From NCBI GenBank assembly GCA_934692625.1, contig CAKUUC010000002.1:172449-236448 (forward strand): a stretch of DNA of 64,000 nucleotides, written 5' to 3'. Origin of the DNA: an uncultured Candidatus Melainabacteria bacterium. Its GTDB lineage: Bacteria; Cyanobacteriota; Vampirovibrionia; Gastranaerophilales; Gastranaerophilaceae. Below are positions 15,986-24,467 of this stretch, piece by piece (position 1 is the stretch's first letter; each line of letters starts with the position of its first letter). Below the pieces are notes generated by a model. It searched no databases and was not told the origin of the DNA. It saw only the letters and a list, made by a program, of their open reading frames with translations. The translations under genes were made by a program, and so were the position numbers.

Positions 15986-17335
15986 ATGGGAATTGTATCA
16001 GCAATCGGTAAATTAGCAATAAAAGCCGCCCAAAAAGTTGGTGGCAAGACTCTAGCTAAAGGTGTTAAAAATGCCGGACGGGTTGTTAAATCAGCACCTG
16101 ATTTTATTTTCGGAACTGGTGGTGATGCGGCTAGAAAAGCAATGAAAACAACTAGCGGTTCTATTTTTACAAAAGCAAAATCCGCTGCGAAAGCTGTTGT
16201 AAAACAATCTGAAAAAGCTTCCGCAAAAGATGGTAATTTCTTCAAACGTATGTGGAAAAGTATTAAAACTACACCAAAAGATATCAACCGTTGGAGAAAA
16301 GTTGGTGTTCAAGCAGCAGAACGTGCCGGTAAAAGCAAGTTTTTGGGCGGCGCAAAAGGTGTTATGAAAGCAATTGGAACAAAGATGCCTTTGATTAACT
16401 CTTTGATTATCTTAGCAACTGAAACTCCCAACATAATTGATGCTACCAAAAATGAAGGCATTGGTGCAGGCTTGAAAGAAGCCGGAAAAGCAACAGTTGG
16501 TCTAGTTGGTGCAACTTTAGGTTATGCTTTTGGCGGTTTCCTTGGTGTACTTGGCGGTGCTTGGGCTGCTAGCAAATTGACCGGTGAAACTTATTCAGAG
16601 AAAAAAGCTTTTCTTGAAGAAAATGGTGTAACCGAAGAAGCTATTGCTGTTATGAAGGCTCAAGGTTACACATTTGATCAAATCTATGATTTGGCAAAAG
16701 CAGAAGTTGAGGCTGCAAAAGCGCAAGAAAACTTAGTTCAAACTCAACAAGAAGTTTCAGGTCAACCAGCCGAAGAACAACAAGAAGTTGCACAAGGTCA
16801 AGAGGTGGAACAACCGGCGCAAGATGGAACAGTTGCCCAACAACCAGAGCAAGAACAACAAGTTCCAGTGACCCAACCTGTTACAGGTCAACAAGAAGTT
16901 GCTCAACCAACAGTAACTGATGGTCAACAAGTTGTTCAAGGCGGTTATTCTGAAGATGGCGTTGCTATTCTTAGAGAACTTGGTGTGTCAGATGCAGACA
17001 TTGCAGCATTGCAACAATCAGGTATTCCAATTGAAGAAGCAGTAAGAATGGTTGTAAATATTAAATCACAAAATCCAGCAGCCACAGTTCCTGCAACAGC
17101 AACTGATAATACTACTGTTCAACAACCAGTCGCACAACAACCAGTACAAGTTAATACTCCGGCATTTAAACCGTTCCAACTTCCTTATGATAGTATGACA
17201 GTTTCAAATCCATACGCAAATGATATTTTCTATAAAAGTTTGTTTGGAGAAACTCCGGCTGTAGGTTCAGCAGTACAAAATGCATATTCAATAAATCCTA
17301 ATCAACAACAAAGATTTTTGAAATATAGTGCATAA
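15986..17335 (+). CDS. Unrecognised protein with Gln-rich linkers and two UBA-like helical repeats
   Basis: 449 aa; no known family recognised. Parts in order: a very basic, Ala/Lys-rich N-terminus (about 1-115); a glycine-rich hydrophobic segment (about 165-195, GLVGATLGYAFGGFLGVLGG) that could insert in a membrane; a three-helix module near 205-245 (FLEENGVTEEAIAVMKAQGY); a Gln/Val/Pro-rich low-complexity stretch; a second copy of the module near 320-360 (ILRELGVSDADIAALQQSGI); another Gln-rich stretch; and a polar tail. The modules align with each other and resemble UBA-like three-helix bundles. Ribosome binding site AAAGGGG. It is followed by a strong terminator and appears monocistronic. 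There is no signal peptide. Confidence 0.75.
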   Translation: MGIVSAIGKLAIKAAQKVGGKTLAKGVKNAGRVVKSAPDFIFGTGGDAARKAMKTTSGSIFTKAKSAAKAVVKQSEKASAKDGNFFKRMWKSIKTTPKDINRWRKVGVQAAERAGKSKFLGGAKGVMKAIGTKMPLINSLIILATETPNIIDATKNEGIGAGLKEAGKATVGLVGATLGYAFGGFLGVLGGAWAASKLTGETYSEKKAFLEENGVTEEAIAVMKAQGYTFDQIYDLAKAEVEAAKAQENLVQTQQEVSGQPAEEQQEVAQGQEVEQPAQDGTVAQQPEQEQQVPVTQPVTGQQEVAQPTVTDGQQVVQGGYSEDGVAILRELGVSDADIAALQQSGIPIEEAVRMVVNIKSQNPAATVPATATDNTTVQQPVAQQPVQVNTPAFKPFQLPYDSMTVSNPYANDIFYKSLFGETPAVGSAVQNAYSINPNQQQRFLKYSA

Positions 17336-17363
17336 TAAAAAATAAAAACTTAATAAAATCCAA

Positions 17364-17395
17364 AAAGGAGTCGAATTTTCGACTCCTTTAATTTT
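17364..17395 (+). terminator. Terminator after the UBA-like-repeat gene
   Basis: An 11-bp perfect stem AAAGGAGTCGA/TCGACTCCTTT with loop ATTT is followed by AATTTTT. It may also serve the convergent minus-strand small gene ending at 17402. Confidence 0.92.
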
Positions 17396-17401
17396 TCAGT
17401 C

Positions 17402-17575
17402 TTACACTCCACAAACGTGATAGTCACGTTCTGAAATTGATGTGCTACATTCTAAAAATTGAGATAGCATTTTTTCAATCAATTTTTCTACAGTGCTAAC
17501 TTCTTCTCTTAATGCTTTGTAGTTTTCTTCTCTTGCTTCTTTTAGTGCGTTTTCGAAAATTTCATCTTGATACAT
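17402..17575 (-). CDS. Small helical protein under a sigma-28-like promoter
   Basis: 57 aa, no family recognised. The sequence is acidic and strongly helical (NALKEAREENYKALREEVST, then VEKLIEKMLSQFLE), probably a coiled coil, with a short Cys-containing tail ending HVCGV. I chose ATG at 17575 because GAAGGAG stands 8 nt upstream; the frame is open further upstream to a TTG at 17602 without a ribosome binding site. A sigma-28-like promoter lies at 17608-17635. Size, helicity and promoter would fit a small regulator or anti-sigma-like protein, but that is speculation. Confidence 0.65.
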   Translation of the reverse strand: MYQDEIFENALKEAREENYKALREEVSTVEKLIEKMLSQFLECSTSISERDYHVCGV

Positions 17576-17607
17576 AAATTGAACTCCTTCATATCTTAAC
17601 AATATTC

Positions 17608-17635
17608 TTATCGGTCACTTTTCATAAAAACTTTA
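17608..17635 (-). promoter_or_regulatory. Sigma-28 (FliA)-like promoter, site B
   Basis: On the minus strand TAAA (17635-17632) is followed by 16 nt and then ACCGATAA (17615-17608), with the flank AATATTAAAGTTT identical to site A over its first ten bases. It precedes the 57-aa gene by 32 nt. Confidence 0.7.
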
Positions 17636-17732
17636 ATATTGATAAACATTTTGTTACAAAATTTCATTTTTAGTAGAGGTTTAATTAATTTTAAAGTAGA
17701 ATGGTATCATATTTTAAAACAAGGAAGTTTAA

Positions 17733-18569
17733 ATGTTGAAAGATTACGATTTAACAAGTTACAATTATTATTCAAATCGCAGAGATATGGAAATTATTTC
17801 CAATATTGTGGATAGTCTTAAAAAAATTTTAGAAGAAGATAGCAAGCAAGAACAACCGCTATTCTTGAAGATTTCTGACAATTTGATTATGGATATTGCC
17901 AGAAAAGTCGTTCAAGAAAAGAAAAAAACTTTTCTAATCGGTATTACCGGTGAAAGTGCATCGGGAAAGACTGTATTTGTTGATAATACGATTCAGGCTT
18001 GCGTGAAAGATAAAACAGAAGGTATTTATACCGTAATCAGATGTGATGATTATTATAAAGACACTTCTAAAGAGTTGAAAGAAGCAGGTAGTTACGAAGA
18101 ATTATTCAAGACAGGTTTCAGTTTTGATACCCCTGATGTAATTGATTTAGATTTGATGAAAAGTCACTTAGTAGCATTGAAAGAGGGTTTGACTATTCGC
18201 TCTCCTCGCTATAATTTTGTGACTTGCGAATCAACTCCGGATGGAGATGAAAAAACTCCTGCAAGAGTAATTTTGACAGAAGGTCTTTATGTCTTGAATG
18301 AAGGCATTCGTGACATTATGGATGTTAAGGTTTTTGTATTCACTCCATTAGAAGTTATTAAAGAAAGATGGTACAAACGTGCTGCCGGCCGTGGTAAAAC
18401 CGGTGTTGCGGCTGATATGCAATTTGCAGATGTTAATAATACTGCTCAAAAATATATTCGTCCGACTTATCAAATCTCTGATGCGGTTATAAATGGTATG
18501 GTTAGTCAGGAATATATACAGGAAATTACCGATAAAATATTTAAAACACTTAAGAGTATTGAATTTTAA
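17733..18569 (+). CDS. Uridine kinase / phosphoribulokinase-family P-loop kinase
   Basis: 278 aa. The Walker A is GESASGKT (about residues 74-81), followed by VIRCDDYYKDTSKEL, where the Asp resembles the base of the URK/PRK catalytic site, then FDTPDVIDLDLMKSHLVALKEG and SPRYNF as in uridine kinases, RVILTEGLYVL, and RAAGRGKTGVAADMQF in the lid region. About 70 residues precede the kinase domain, more than in Udk. It probably phosphorylates uridine/cytidine or a related small substrate; the exact substrate is not determined. Ribosome binding site AAGGAAG. It is monocistronic between terminators. Confidence 0.82.
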   Translation: MLKDYDLTSYNYYSNRRDMEIISNIVDSLKKILEEDSKQEQPLFLKISDNLIMDIARKVVQEKKKTFLIGITGESASGKTVFVDNTIQACVKDKTEGIYTVIRCDDYYKDTSKELKEAGSYEELFKTGFSFDTPDVIDLDLMKSHLVALKEGLTIRSPRYNFVTCESTPDGDEKTPARVILTEGLYVLNEGIRDIMDVKVFVFTPLEVIKERWYKRAAGRGKTGVAADMQFADVNNTAQKYIRPTYQISDAVINGMVSQEYIQEITDKIFKTLKSIEF

Positions 18570-18572
18570 AAT

Positions 18573-18604
18573 AAAAATGTCGGTTTTGAAACCGACATTT
18601 TTTT
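18573..18604 (+). terminator. Terminator after the kinase gene
   Basis: AAAATGTCGGTTT pairs with AAACCGACATTTT around a short loop, followed by T residues. Confidence 0.92.
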
Positions 18605-18622
18605 AGGAAGTAAAAATGAGAA

Positions 18623-18907
18623 TTAAAATGCTTTGCGGCATGTTGGGCATGGGTTTTCGTATTGGATAGGTGCCGCACAGCCACAAACTGTACCTTTTTG
18701 TATTTTTACTCCATGTAATTTTTCACATTTTGTAAGTTTTGGTTTTTTGCATTTACATTTGCATTTTACGACTTTTTCACATTTGTTACATTGTCTGAAT
18801 CCGGTGAATGGATTGAGGCTGTTTGGACCTTCGTAAGTCCATGCAAAACCTTGTGTCGGAATTGCAAGAATTGCCAAAATTCCAAGTGTTGTAAGTAATT
18901 GTTTCAT
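18623..18907 (-). CDS. Small cysteine-rich exported protein
   Basis: 94 aa. A signal peptide (MKQLLTTLGILAILAIPTQGFA) precedes a mature part of about 72 residues with ten Cys, arranged as C-x2-C, C-x-C-x-C, a single C, C-x-C and C-x2-C (RQCNKCEKVVKCKCKCKKPK ... TVCGC ... PCPTC), and rich in Lys. Such spacing suits metal binding or a disulfide-rich secreted protein. A ribosome binding site, AAGGAG, is present. No family recognised. It stands alone between the kinase and SLH-protein genes. Confidence 0.7.
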   Translation of the reverse strand: MKQLLTTLGILAILAIPTQGFAWTYEGPNSLNPFTGFRQCNKCEKVVKCKCKCKKPKLTKCEKLHGVKIQKGTVCGCAAPIQYENPCPTCRKAF

Positions 18908-19048
18908 TAAACTATCTCCTTAATTTTATTGGGATTAAATCTATCGACTACATTATTATTTTATAATTTTTAATTTTCTTTTCTATAACCAAATGGTTTG
19001 TATTTATTCTCTTTTTTGCTTAGTCTGAAATGTTAAAATTTTCCCAAT

Positions 19049-19086
19049 AAAAAAGACTTAGAAAATTCTTTCTAAGTCTTTTTTAT
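19049..19086 (-). terminator. Terminator after the SLH-protein gene
   Basis: AAAAGACTTAGAAA pairs with TTTCTAAGTCTTTT; the hairpin is flanked by A and T runs and could work in both directions. It lies 20 nt past the stop codon of the SLH gene on the minus strand. Confidence 0.9.
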
Positions 19087-19105
19087 TATTATATAAATTC
19101 AAGAA

Positions 19106-20380
19106 TTATTTAGCGATGCTAGCATCATCTAACAAGATAACTTGAATTTCTTCACCTTGTTTAGCACTGTAGTTCAAACCAGGAGTTACCAAACCTGTGA
19201 TTAAACCAACACCAGCACCAACTGGAGTACCGATAGCGATACCAGTACCAACTTTGTGAGGTTTCGGAATGAATGAGAAACCAACACCAGCACCAGTACC
19301 AACTGCTGTACCACCAACTGTGTACAATGCAACTTTACCAGCGGTCATCCAAGGACCTTCTTTCAAAGCATAATCTTTGTAGAATGGTTTTGCGTTCATA
19401 TCAACTGTTTTTCCGTCTGGAGTTACAACTTTAGTGATCTGAGTGTAAACTCTAGCGTTTTTGTTGAACCATTGAGGATCTTTGATGTCTAATACTGAAC
19501 CGTAGAAGATAGAACCTGCTGGGAATAACAAAGTACCTTCTTCAGTAACGATATCTTCAGCATTTGTAAATGTTACAGAATCGCCTGCTGCGTGAAGTTT
19601 TGATTTGAATGCTTCGTTGAATTCAACTTCCAAAACGTTACCTTGTTTAATAATATTTCTCAAGTTAGTAACTGTAACTTCGTTACATTCAGCTTTTTTA
19701 GTAACGTTCAAGTGTTCAGTTCCAAGAACTGTTTCGTTAACGTGTTTGTATTGAGCTTTTACTAAGTCTAATCTTTGTCTTAATCTGTACAATAGAACAG
19801 CAGCTTCTGCTCTTGTAAGATTTTCAGTTGGTCTTAATTCCAATTCGTTTGGATGGTTTACGTAAATTCCGTAAGAAAGAGTTTTTGTGTAAACGTCTTT
19901 TGCCCATGCTGGAACTTTGTTAGCATCTGAATATTTAGACATAACTGAAGAATCAACTGAACCATCAATAGTGATGTGGCTGATTACTGATTGAGCTTCA
20001 TCTCTCAACATAGCTTTGTTTGGTTGGAAAGAACCGTTTGGATAACCGTAAACCAAACCTAATTGTTGAGATCTAGCGATTGGTGCATAAATATCAGAAG
20101 ATTTAGCAACGTCAGAGAATTTAACTTTTGAAGTTACTTCTAAGTTTTCGTTACCCAAAACTTTCAATAAAGCTTTTACAAATTCAACTCTTGACATAAC
20201 GCCTTCTGGATTGAAGTTGCCGTTGTTCAAAGTCATAACTGAATCGTTAACAACGCTAGCTATTTCTGTTTGAGCCCAATAATTTTGGTTAATATCATTG
20301 ATGCCTTGATAAGCAAATGCAGACGTAGTGCTTAATGCAATGAAGCCGCCTACTAACAAGCTTGCTAATAATTTTTTCAT
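19106..20380 (-). CDS. S-layer-homology (SLH) domain envelope protein
   Basis: 424 aa from the ATG at 20380. The frame stays open upstream to 20620, but a signal peptide (MKKLLASLLVGGFIALSTTSAFA) and GAGGAAG 6 nt upstream mark 20380. Three SLH repeats follow: YWAQTEIASVVNDSVMTLNN..FNPEGVMSRVEF, FSDVAKSSDIYAPIARSQQLGLVYGYPNGSFQPNKAMLRDEA and ADANKVPAWAKDVYTKTLSYGIY-like with LTRAEAAVLLYRL. SLH domains bind pyruvylated cell-wall polymer; cyanobacteria use them to tether the outer membrane. The C-terminal half has a beta-rich part (AGSIFYGSVLDI) and a Gly-rich hydrophobic segment (VGTGIAIGTPVGAGVGLITG). It is monocistronic, with a terminator. Confidence 0.92.
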   Translation of the reverse strand: MKKLLASLLVGGFIALSTTSAFAYQGINDINQNYWAQTEIASVVNDSVMTLNNGNFNPEGVMSRVEFVKALLKVLGNENLEVTSKVKFSDVAKSSDIYAPIARSQQLGLVYGYPNGSFQPNKAMLRDEAQSVISHITIDGSVDSSVMSKYSDANKVPAWAKDVYTKTLSYGIYVNHPNELELRPTENLTRAEAAVLLYRLRQRLDLVKAQYKHVNETVLGTEHLNVTKKAECNEVTVTNLRNIIKQGNVLEVEFNEAFKSKLHAAGDSVTFTNAEDIVTEEGTLLFPAGSIFYGSVLDIKDPQWFNKNARVYTQITKVVTPDGKTVDMNAKPFYKDYALKEGPWMTAGKVALYTVGGTAVGTGAGVGFSFIPKPHKVGTGIAIGTPVGAGVGLITGLVTPGLNYSAKQGEEIQVILLDDASIAK

Positions 20381-20495
20381 TTCTACTTCCTCATCTTTCT
20401 TTAAAATAAGTAAACCAAATTTCATGTTTATTATATTATATATATGATTAAATGTAAAGTATTTACCCAAAATTTTACCAACAGGAGGATAAAAT

Positions 20496-21938
20496 ATGAA
20501 AAAATTGATTCCAACAAAAATCGTTTCAACCCTTGGTCCCGCTTCTAATAACGAGGAAATAATTAGAAAGTTGTTCAAAGCAGGAGTTACAATGTTTAGA
20601 ATTAACTCTTCGCATGACAATATCGAAGTTCACACAAGGACTTTAGGATATATTAGAAAAATTGAAAAAGAAGAAAATGCGATTATTCCGGTACTATTGG
20701 ACTTACAAGGTCCGAAAATCAGAATTGGGCAACTTGATGCCCCTATTCAAATTCGTGCCGGAGAAGTATTGAAATTCAAATATCAAGAAAAATATGCAGA
20801 TGGCATTATTCCGGTAGATTACAAAGGTATTGCAACAGATGTCAAAGCCGGTGAAAAAATTTTAATTGATGATGGAAAACTTCAATTTGTTGTTGAAAAA
20901 ACTGTTGACGATGTAGTTTATGCAAAAGTTTTGACTTCAGGTGAAATTAAAACAAGAAAAGGTTTGAATATTCCTGGAGGAACAGGTAGTATTGATATCT
21001 TAACCAAAACAGATTTGGAATATGTTGATTTTGCAATGAAAAATGATATTGACTATCTAGGTTTGTCGTTTGTTCGTAATAAAGAAGATCTTTTGAAATT
21101 AAGAAAAATTTTGTGTGCAAACGGTTCAAGATTAAGAATTATTTCAAAAATTGAAAAACCTCAAGCTATTGAAAATATTGATGAAATTATTGAACATTCA
21201 GACGGTATAATGGTCGCAAGAGGTGATTTAGGTATTGAAATTCAAACTGAACTTTTGCCTATTGCTCAAAAAACTATTATTAAAAAGGCAAATATGGCAA
21301 GAAAACCAGTTATTGTTGCAACACAAATGCTAGAATCCATGACAGAAAATCCTATTCCGACAAGAGCAGAAACTTCTGATGTCGCAAATGCGATTATAGA
21401 TGGTGCTGATGCTGTCATGTTATCTGGTGAAACTGCGATGGGTAAGTATCCGGTTGAGGCTGTTACTGTGATGAATAAAATTGCAGAAGAAATTGATAGT
21501 AGTCAATTTATTCGTAAAAATGAATTTGTTAAAAATCTAGAAGGTTTTACAAACAAGATTCCAAAGGCGATTGCTTTATCTGTTGCTGACACAGTAAAAC
21601 ATATTCCTGATGTAAAAGGTGTTATAGCGCTTACAGCAACTGGTTATACCCCTGCATTGATGTCTGAATGTCGTCCGACAGTTCCGATTTATTCACTATC
21701 ATCAGATTTGAAGGTTTGCAGATGGTTGCAACTATATAATAATGTATTTTCAATGAAAATTGAAAAATCTTTATGTAATGAATTAAGTATTGATGCTCAA
21801 GCATTTTTATTTATGGATGAATTTTTGAAAAACGGTTTGAACTTCAAAACTAATGATATCGTTATTTTAACCGGTTCTGTACCACACTTTATGTCTGGTG
21901 AATCTACAAACTTCTTGAAAATTCATGAAATTTCGTAG
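20496..21938 (+). CDS. pyk: Pyruvate kinase
   Basis: 480 aa, normal length. It converts phosphoenolpyruvate and ADP to pyruvate and ATP, the last step of glycolysis. Visible motifs: TKIVSTLGPASNN and MFRINSSHD at the N-terminus (usually N-x-SH), LLDLQGPKIRIG, FVRNKEDL, ISKIEKPQAIENIDEII with the catalytic Lys, MVARGDLGIEI, and NAIIDGADAVMLSGETAMGKYP. The C-terminal domain is complete. Ribosome binding site AGGAGGATAAAAT. The gene is divergent from the SLH gene with 115 nt between, and ends before a terminator. Confidence 0.97.
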   Translation: MKKLIPTKIVSTLGPASNNEEIIRKLFKAGVTMFRINSSHDNIEVHTRTLGYIRKIEKEENAIIPVLLDLQGPKIRIGQLDAPIQIRAGEVLKFKYQEKYADGIIPVDYKGIATDVKAGEKILIDDGKLQFVVEKTVDDVVYAKVLTSGEIKTRKGLNIPGGTGSIDILTKTDLEYVDFAMKNDIDYLGLSFVRNKEDLLKLRKILCANGSRLRIISKIEKPQAIENIDEIIEHSDGIMVARGDLGIEIQTELLPIAQKTIIKKANMARKPVIVATQMLESMTENPIPTRAETSDVANAIIDGADAVMLSGETAMGKYPVEAVTVMNKIAEEIDSSQFIRKNEFVKNLEGFTNKIPKAIALSVADTVKHIPDVKGVIALTATGYTPALMSECRPTVPIYSLSSDLKVCRWLQLYNNVFSMKIEKSLCNELSIDAQAFLFMDEFLKNGLNFKTNDIVILTGSVPHFMSGESTNFLKIHEIS

Positions 21939-21967
21939 TGAAGATAAGCAATTAATAATATAAATAT

Positions 21968-22002
21968 AAAGGCGATGATTTAAGAAAATCTCGCCTTTTA
22001 TT
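21968..22002 (+). terminator. Terminator after pyk
   Basis: AAAGGCGA...GATTT pairs with AAATC...TCGCCTTT (one bulge), followed by TTATTTG. Confidence 0.85.
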
Positions 22003-22147
22003 TGTTAGTATTTAAGTTTTCAGGATGTGCGGAATTTGACAGTATTATTTCGTAATACTCATTTTTGTCAATGTTTACGCCCATTGTTTTTGTATCGCAA
22101 TATTTCTTTTTCTTCTTTTTAAGTAATTTTTTATAATCTGTTCCCAT
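21998..22147 (-). CDS. Possible small basic protein (49 codons), uncertain
   Basis: A 49-aa frame beginning MGTDYKKLLKKKKKKYCDTK and ending in NEYYEIILSNSAHPENLNTNK. No family recognised. The ATG has no ribosome binding site, but TATATT lies 7 nt before it, which would fit the leaderless arrangement seen elsewhere in this window. The frame stays open upstream to 22303 without support. The lysine run may be low-complexity chance. It overlaps the pyk terminator, which argues somewhat against it. Confidence 0.35.
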   Translation of the reverse strand: MGTDYKKLLKKKKKKYCDTKTMGVNIDKNEYYEIILSNSAHPENLNTNK

Positions 22148-22358
22148 AGTGGTAAATATAACATAAAATATGTTTAAAAATCGTAACCCCGTAACAGTTA
22201 TTAACATTCTTGAAATGACGACTTGCAAATTTACTGACTTTATTATAGTATTTATGATACGAACGTGCGTCGGTGAGCTTTGTGTGGAAAAGTTAATAAA
22301 CACCGATTAAGGAATTACACAAATTAGTAAGATATTAGAAATATAAAGGAAAGCAAAA

Positions 22359-22715
22359 ATGAATAACCCAATCATTGATGAATTAGAAAAAAATTATTTG
22401 GGCAAAGACTTACCAAGTCTTAATGCCGGTGATACCGTAAAAGTTTTTGTTAAAATCGTTGAAGGTAACAAAGAAAGAATCCAAGCATTTGAAGGTACTA
22501 TTATCAAAATGCACGGTTCAGGTTTGAACAAAACAATTACAGTAAGAAAAGTATTCCAAGGTGTAGGTGTAGAAAGAGTATTCTTAATCAACTCACCAAG
22601 AATTGACAAAATCAACGTTTTAAGACGTGGTGATGTTAAACGTGCAAAATTATACTACTTGAGAGAACGTTCAGGTAAAGCAACTCGTATTAAGGAAAAA
22701 ATTGAAAAAAGATAA
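22359..22715 (+). CDS. rplS: 50S ribosomal protein L19
   Basis: 118 aa, normal length. L19 lies at the 30S/50S interface. Typical sequence: NAGDTVKVFVKIVEGNKERIQAFEG near the N-terminus, TVRKVFQGVGVERVFLINSPRIDKI in the middle and VLRRGDVKRAKLYYLRERSGKATRIKEK at the end. Ribosome binding site AAAGGAAAG. A 420-nt gap precedes it, holding a possible leader with CGGTG/CACCG near 22270-22305. It overlaps ylqF by 14 nt; the rplS-ylqF pair is common in bacteria. Confidence 0.98.
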   Translation: MNNPIIDELEKNYLGKDLPSLNAGDTVKVFVKIVEGNKERIQAFEGTIIKMHGSGLNKTITVRKVFQGVGVERVFLINSPRIDKINVLRRGDVKRAKLYYLRERSGKATRIKEKIEKR

Positions 22716-23556
22716 GACTCATATTCACTGGTATCCGGGACATATTGCGAAAGCAGAAAAAAAACTAAAAGAGCAGCTCTCTTTAGTGGATTCAGTGATT
22801 GAGGTGCTTGATGCACGCTTGCCGTTGTCGAGTAGTTATGGAGAAATTTCGAGGCTTTTAGGTCAAAAGCCTCGTTTAATTTTGCTTAATAAAGCGGATT
22901 TAGCACCAAAACAAGAACTATCAAAATTTGTTGAGTATTTAATGGAACAGTCAGGTTTTCCGGTAATTCCAACTGATGCAAAAAATTCAAAAGATTTGAA
23001 GTTTATTGTCAAAAAAGCAGTAGAATTATCAGAACCAAGAATTCAGGCTATTATGGCAAAGGGCTTGTTAAGACGTCCTGCAAGAGTAATGGTTGTAGGC
23101 ATGCCAAATGTTGGAAAATCAAGTATTATCAACAAGTTGACAAGGTCCTCAAAAACAAAAATTGGCGCAAAAGCGGGAGTTACTCGTCAACAGCAGTGGG
23201 TTAGAATAAATCCGCAACTTGAACTTCTTGACACTCCGGGGATAATCCCTATGAAGCAAGATGATCAGCAAAAGGCTAGAAAATTAGCGTTTGTTAATGC
23301 TATTTCAGAAAATGCTTATTCAAACGAAATTGTGGCGCAAGAATTGTTAGACGTCTTGAATGATTATCAGGCAAAAATGTTTAGGGAATATTACAAATTG
23401 CCTGATGATTTAGAATTAAATATAGATAATATTTCTATCACCCGAAATTGGTTATTGACCGGTGGAAGTACAGATAGAGAGCGAACTTCTGTTTATATAC
23501 TAAGAGATTTTAGAGAAGGTAAAATAGGGAAATTTATATTAGATAATTTGGAGTAA
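22702..23556 (+). CDS. ylqF: Ribosome biogenesis GTPase YlqF/RbgA
   Basis: 284 aa. A circularly permuted GTPase needed for late 50S assembly. The motif order shows the permutation: G4 LLNKADL comes first, G1 GMPNVGKSSIINKL later, then G3 DTPGIIPMK. The N-terminus HIHWYPGHIAKAEKKLKE is diagnostic. The C-terminal helical domain ends in DFREGKIGKFILDNLE. The start is TTG at 22702, within the end of rplS and preceded by AAGGA, so translation is coupled to the L19 gene; the conserved HWYPGHMAKA-like segment follows within a few residues. Confidence 0.96.
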   Translation: MKKDKTHIHWYPGHIAKAEKKLKEQLSLVDSVIEVLDARLPLSSSYGEISRLLGQKPRLILLNKADLAPKQELSKFVEYLMEQSGFPVIPTDAKNSKDLKFIVKKAVELSEPRIQAIMAKGLLRRPARVMVVGMPNVGKSSIINKLTRSSKTKIGAKAGVTRQQQWVRINPQLELLDTPGIIPMKQDDQQKARKLAFVNAISENAYSNEIVAQELLDVLNDYQAKMFREYYKLPDDLELNIDNISITRNWLLTGGSTDRERTSVYILRDFREGKIGKFILDNLE

Positions 23557-23560
23557 TTTC

Positions 23561-24373
23561 ATGCGAAAAATAATTATTTCATTGATGGTTATTGGGGTTG
23601 GATTGTGTGCTTATGCTGCAAATTGGACTAAAATAACTGATAAAATTTACTTAGATGTTTCAGGTATTATGCCAATACCTAATCAGAGTAACGTTTATTC
23701 ATTTTGGACAAAGGAATTGAACGATGGTAACCAAGATTTTGTTCTTGCGGAAAAGACTTATTCTCAAAAGATTTGGTATGATTTAGTGCGATACAGTGTT
23801 GACTGTTCTTCTCGAAAAATCAAAATGAATGATGTCTTGGTGTATGGTTTGAATAATAACCTTATCGCAACAGATTCTTCGTTGGGTGATAGTTGGCATA
23901 CTGTGCCGCCAGATAGTATTGTTGAAGATTATTTGGAATTGGTTTGTAAATCTGTGACTAAAAATAAAACATTAGACTCAAAACCTGTGACATTGCCGGC
24001 TTTTACACCGGTAAATCCGTCAGTGCCAAGTGTTAATGTTGAACAAAAGGTGCCGGAAACAAAGCCTACGGCGATTGATTTCAATGCATATATGAGAAAT
24101 TTGCAAGCAAAAGTGACTGAAAATTGGAAACGTCCGAATATTGAGGGAGATTATAAGGTTGCGGTAATATTTACGGTGTCCAAAAGCGGAACATTGGTGA
24201 CATTGAGTGAATTTAAAACTTCTGGAAATAAGGATTTTGATAACTCTGCAACAGAAGCGGTGAAAAATTCAGTACCGTTTGAAGCCTTACCTGAGGCATT
24301 CAATGGTAAAGGAGTTGATATTCAATTAACTTTTGACAAAACTGTACATGGATTTGTTTTGAGTAAGAAATAA
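23561..24373 (+). CDS. Exported protein: surface-adhesin-E-like domain plus TonB-C-like domain
   Basis: 270 aa. A signal peptide (MRKIIISLMVIGVGLCAYA) is followed by about 110 residues resembling the surface-adhesin protein E family (WTKITDKIYLDVSGI, SFWTKELNDG, SVDCSSRKIKM). A Pro-rich linker (about 138-165) leads to a TonB C-terminal-like domain (FNAYMRNLQAKVTENWKRP, VAVIFTVSKSGTLVTLSEF, AVKNSVPFEALPEAF). There is no N-terminal TonB anchor of the usual length beyond the signal peptide. It begins 4 nt after ylqF and ends before a terminator. Its role is probably in the envelope; the partner is unknown. Confidence 0.78.
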   Translation: MRKIIISLMVIGVGLCAYAANWTKITDKIYLDVSGIMPIPNQSNVYSFWTKELNDGNQDFVLAEKTYSQKIWYDLVRYSVDCSSRKIKMNDVLVYGLNNNLIATDSSLGDSWHTVPPDSIVEDYLELVCKSVTKNKTLDSKPVTLPAFTPVNPSVPSVNVEQKVPETKPTAIDFNAYMRNLQAKVTENWKRPNIEGDYKVAVIFTVSKSGTLVTLSEFKTSGNKDFDNSATEAVKNSVPFEALPEAFNGKGVDIQLTFDKTVHGFVLSKK

Positions 24374-24401
24374 ATATTTGAGTAGAATTTTAGTCAATAA
24401 A

Positions 24402-24430
24402 AATGCCGGTTTTGTGACCGGCTTTATTAA
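24402..24430 (+). terminator. Terminator after the TonB-C-like gene
   Basis: GCCGGT/ACCGGC with loop TTTGTG, extended by flanking A/T pairs and followed by TTTATTAA. Confidence 0.85.
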
Positions 24431-24467
24431 TATACTCTCTTTTCTTATCTTTTTTATGCTCGATAGG

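Noticed and set aside
20381..20620. 80-codon N-terminal extension of the SLH protein
   Set aside because: A signal peptide and a strong ribosome binding site place the start at 20380; the extension would overlap pyk antisense.
22270..22305. Possible structured leader before rplS (CGGTG...CACCG)
   Set aside because: Only a short pairing is visible by eye and it matches no regulatory leader I can recognise.
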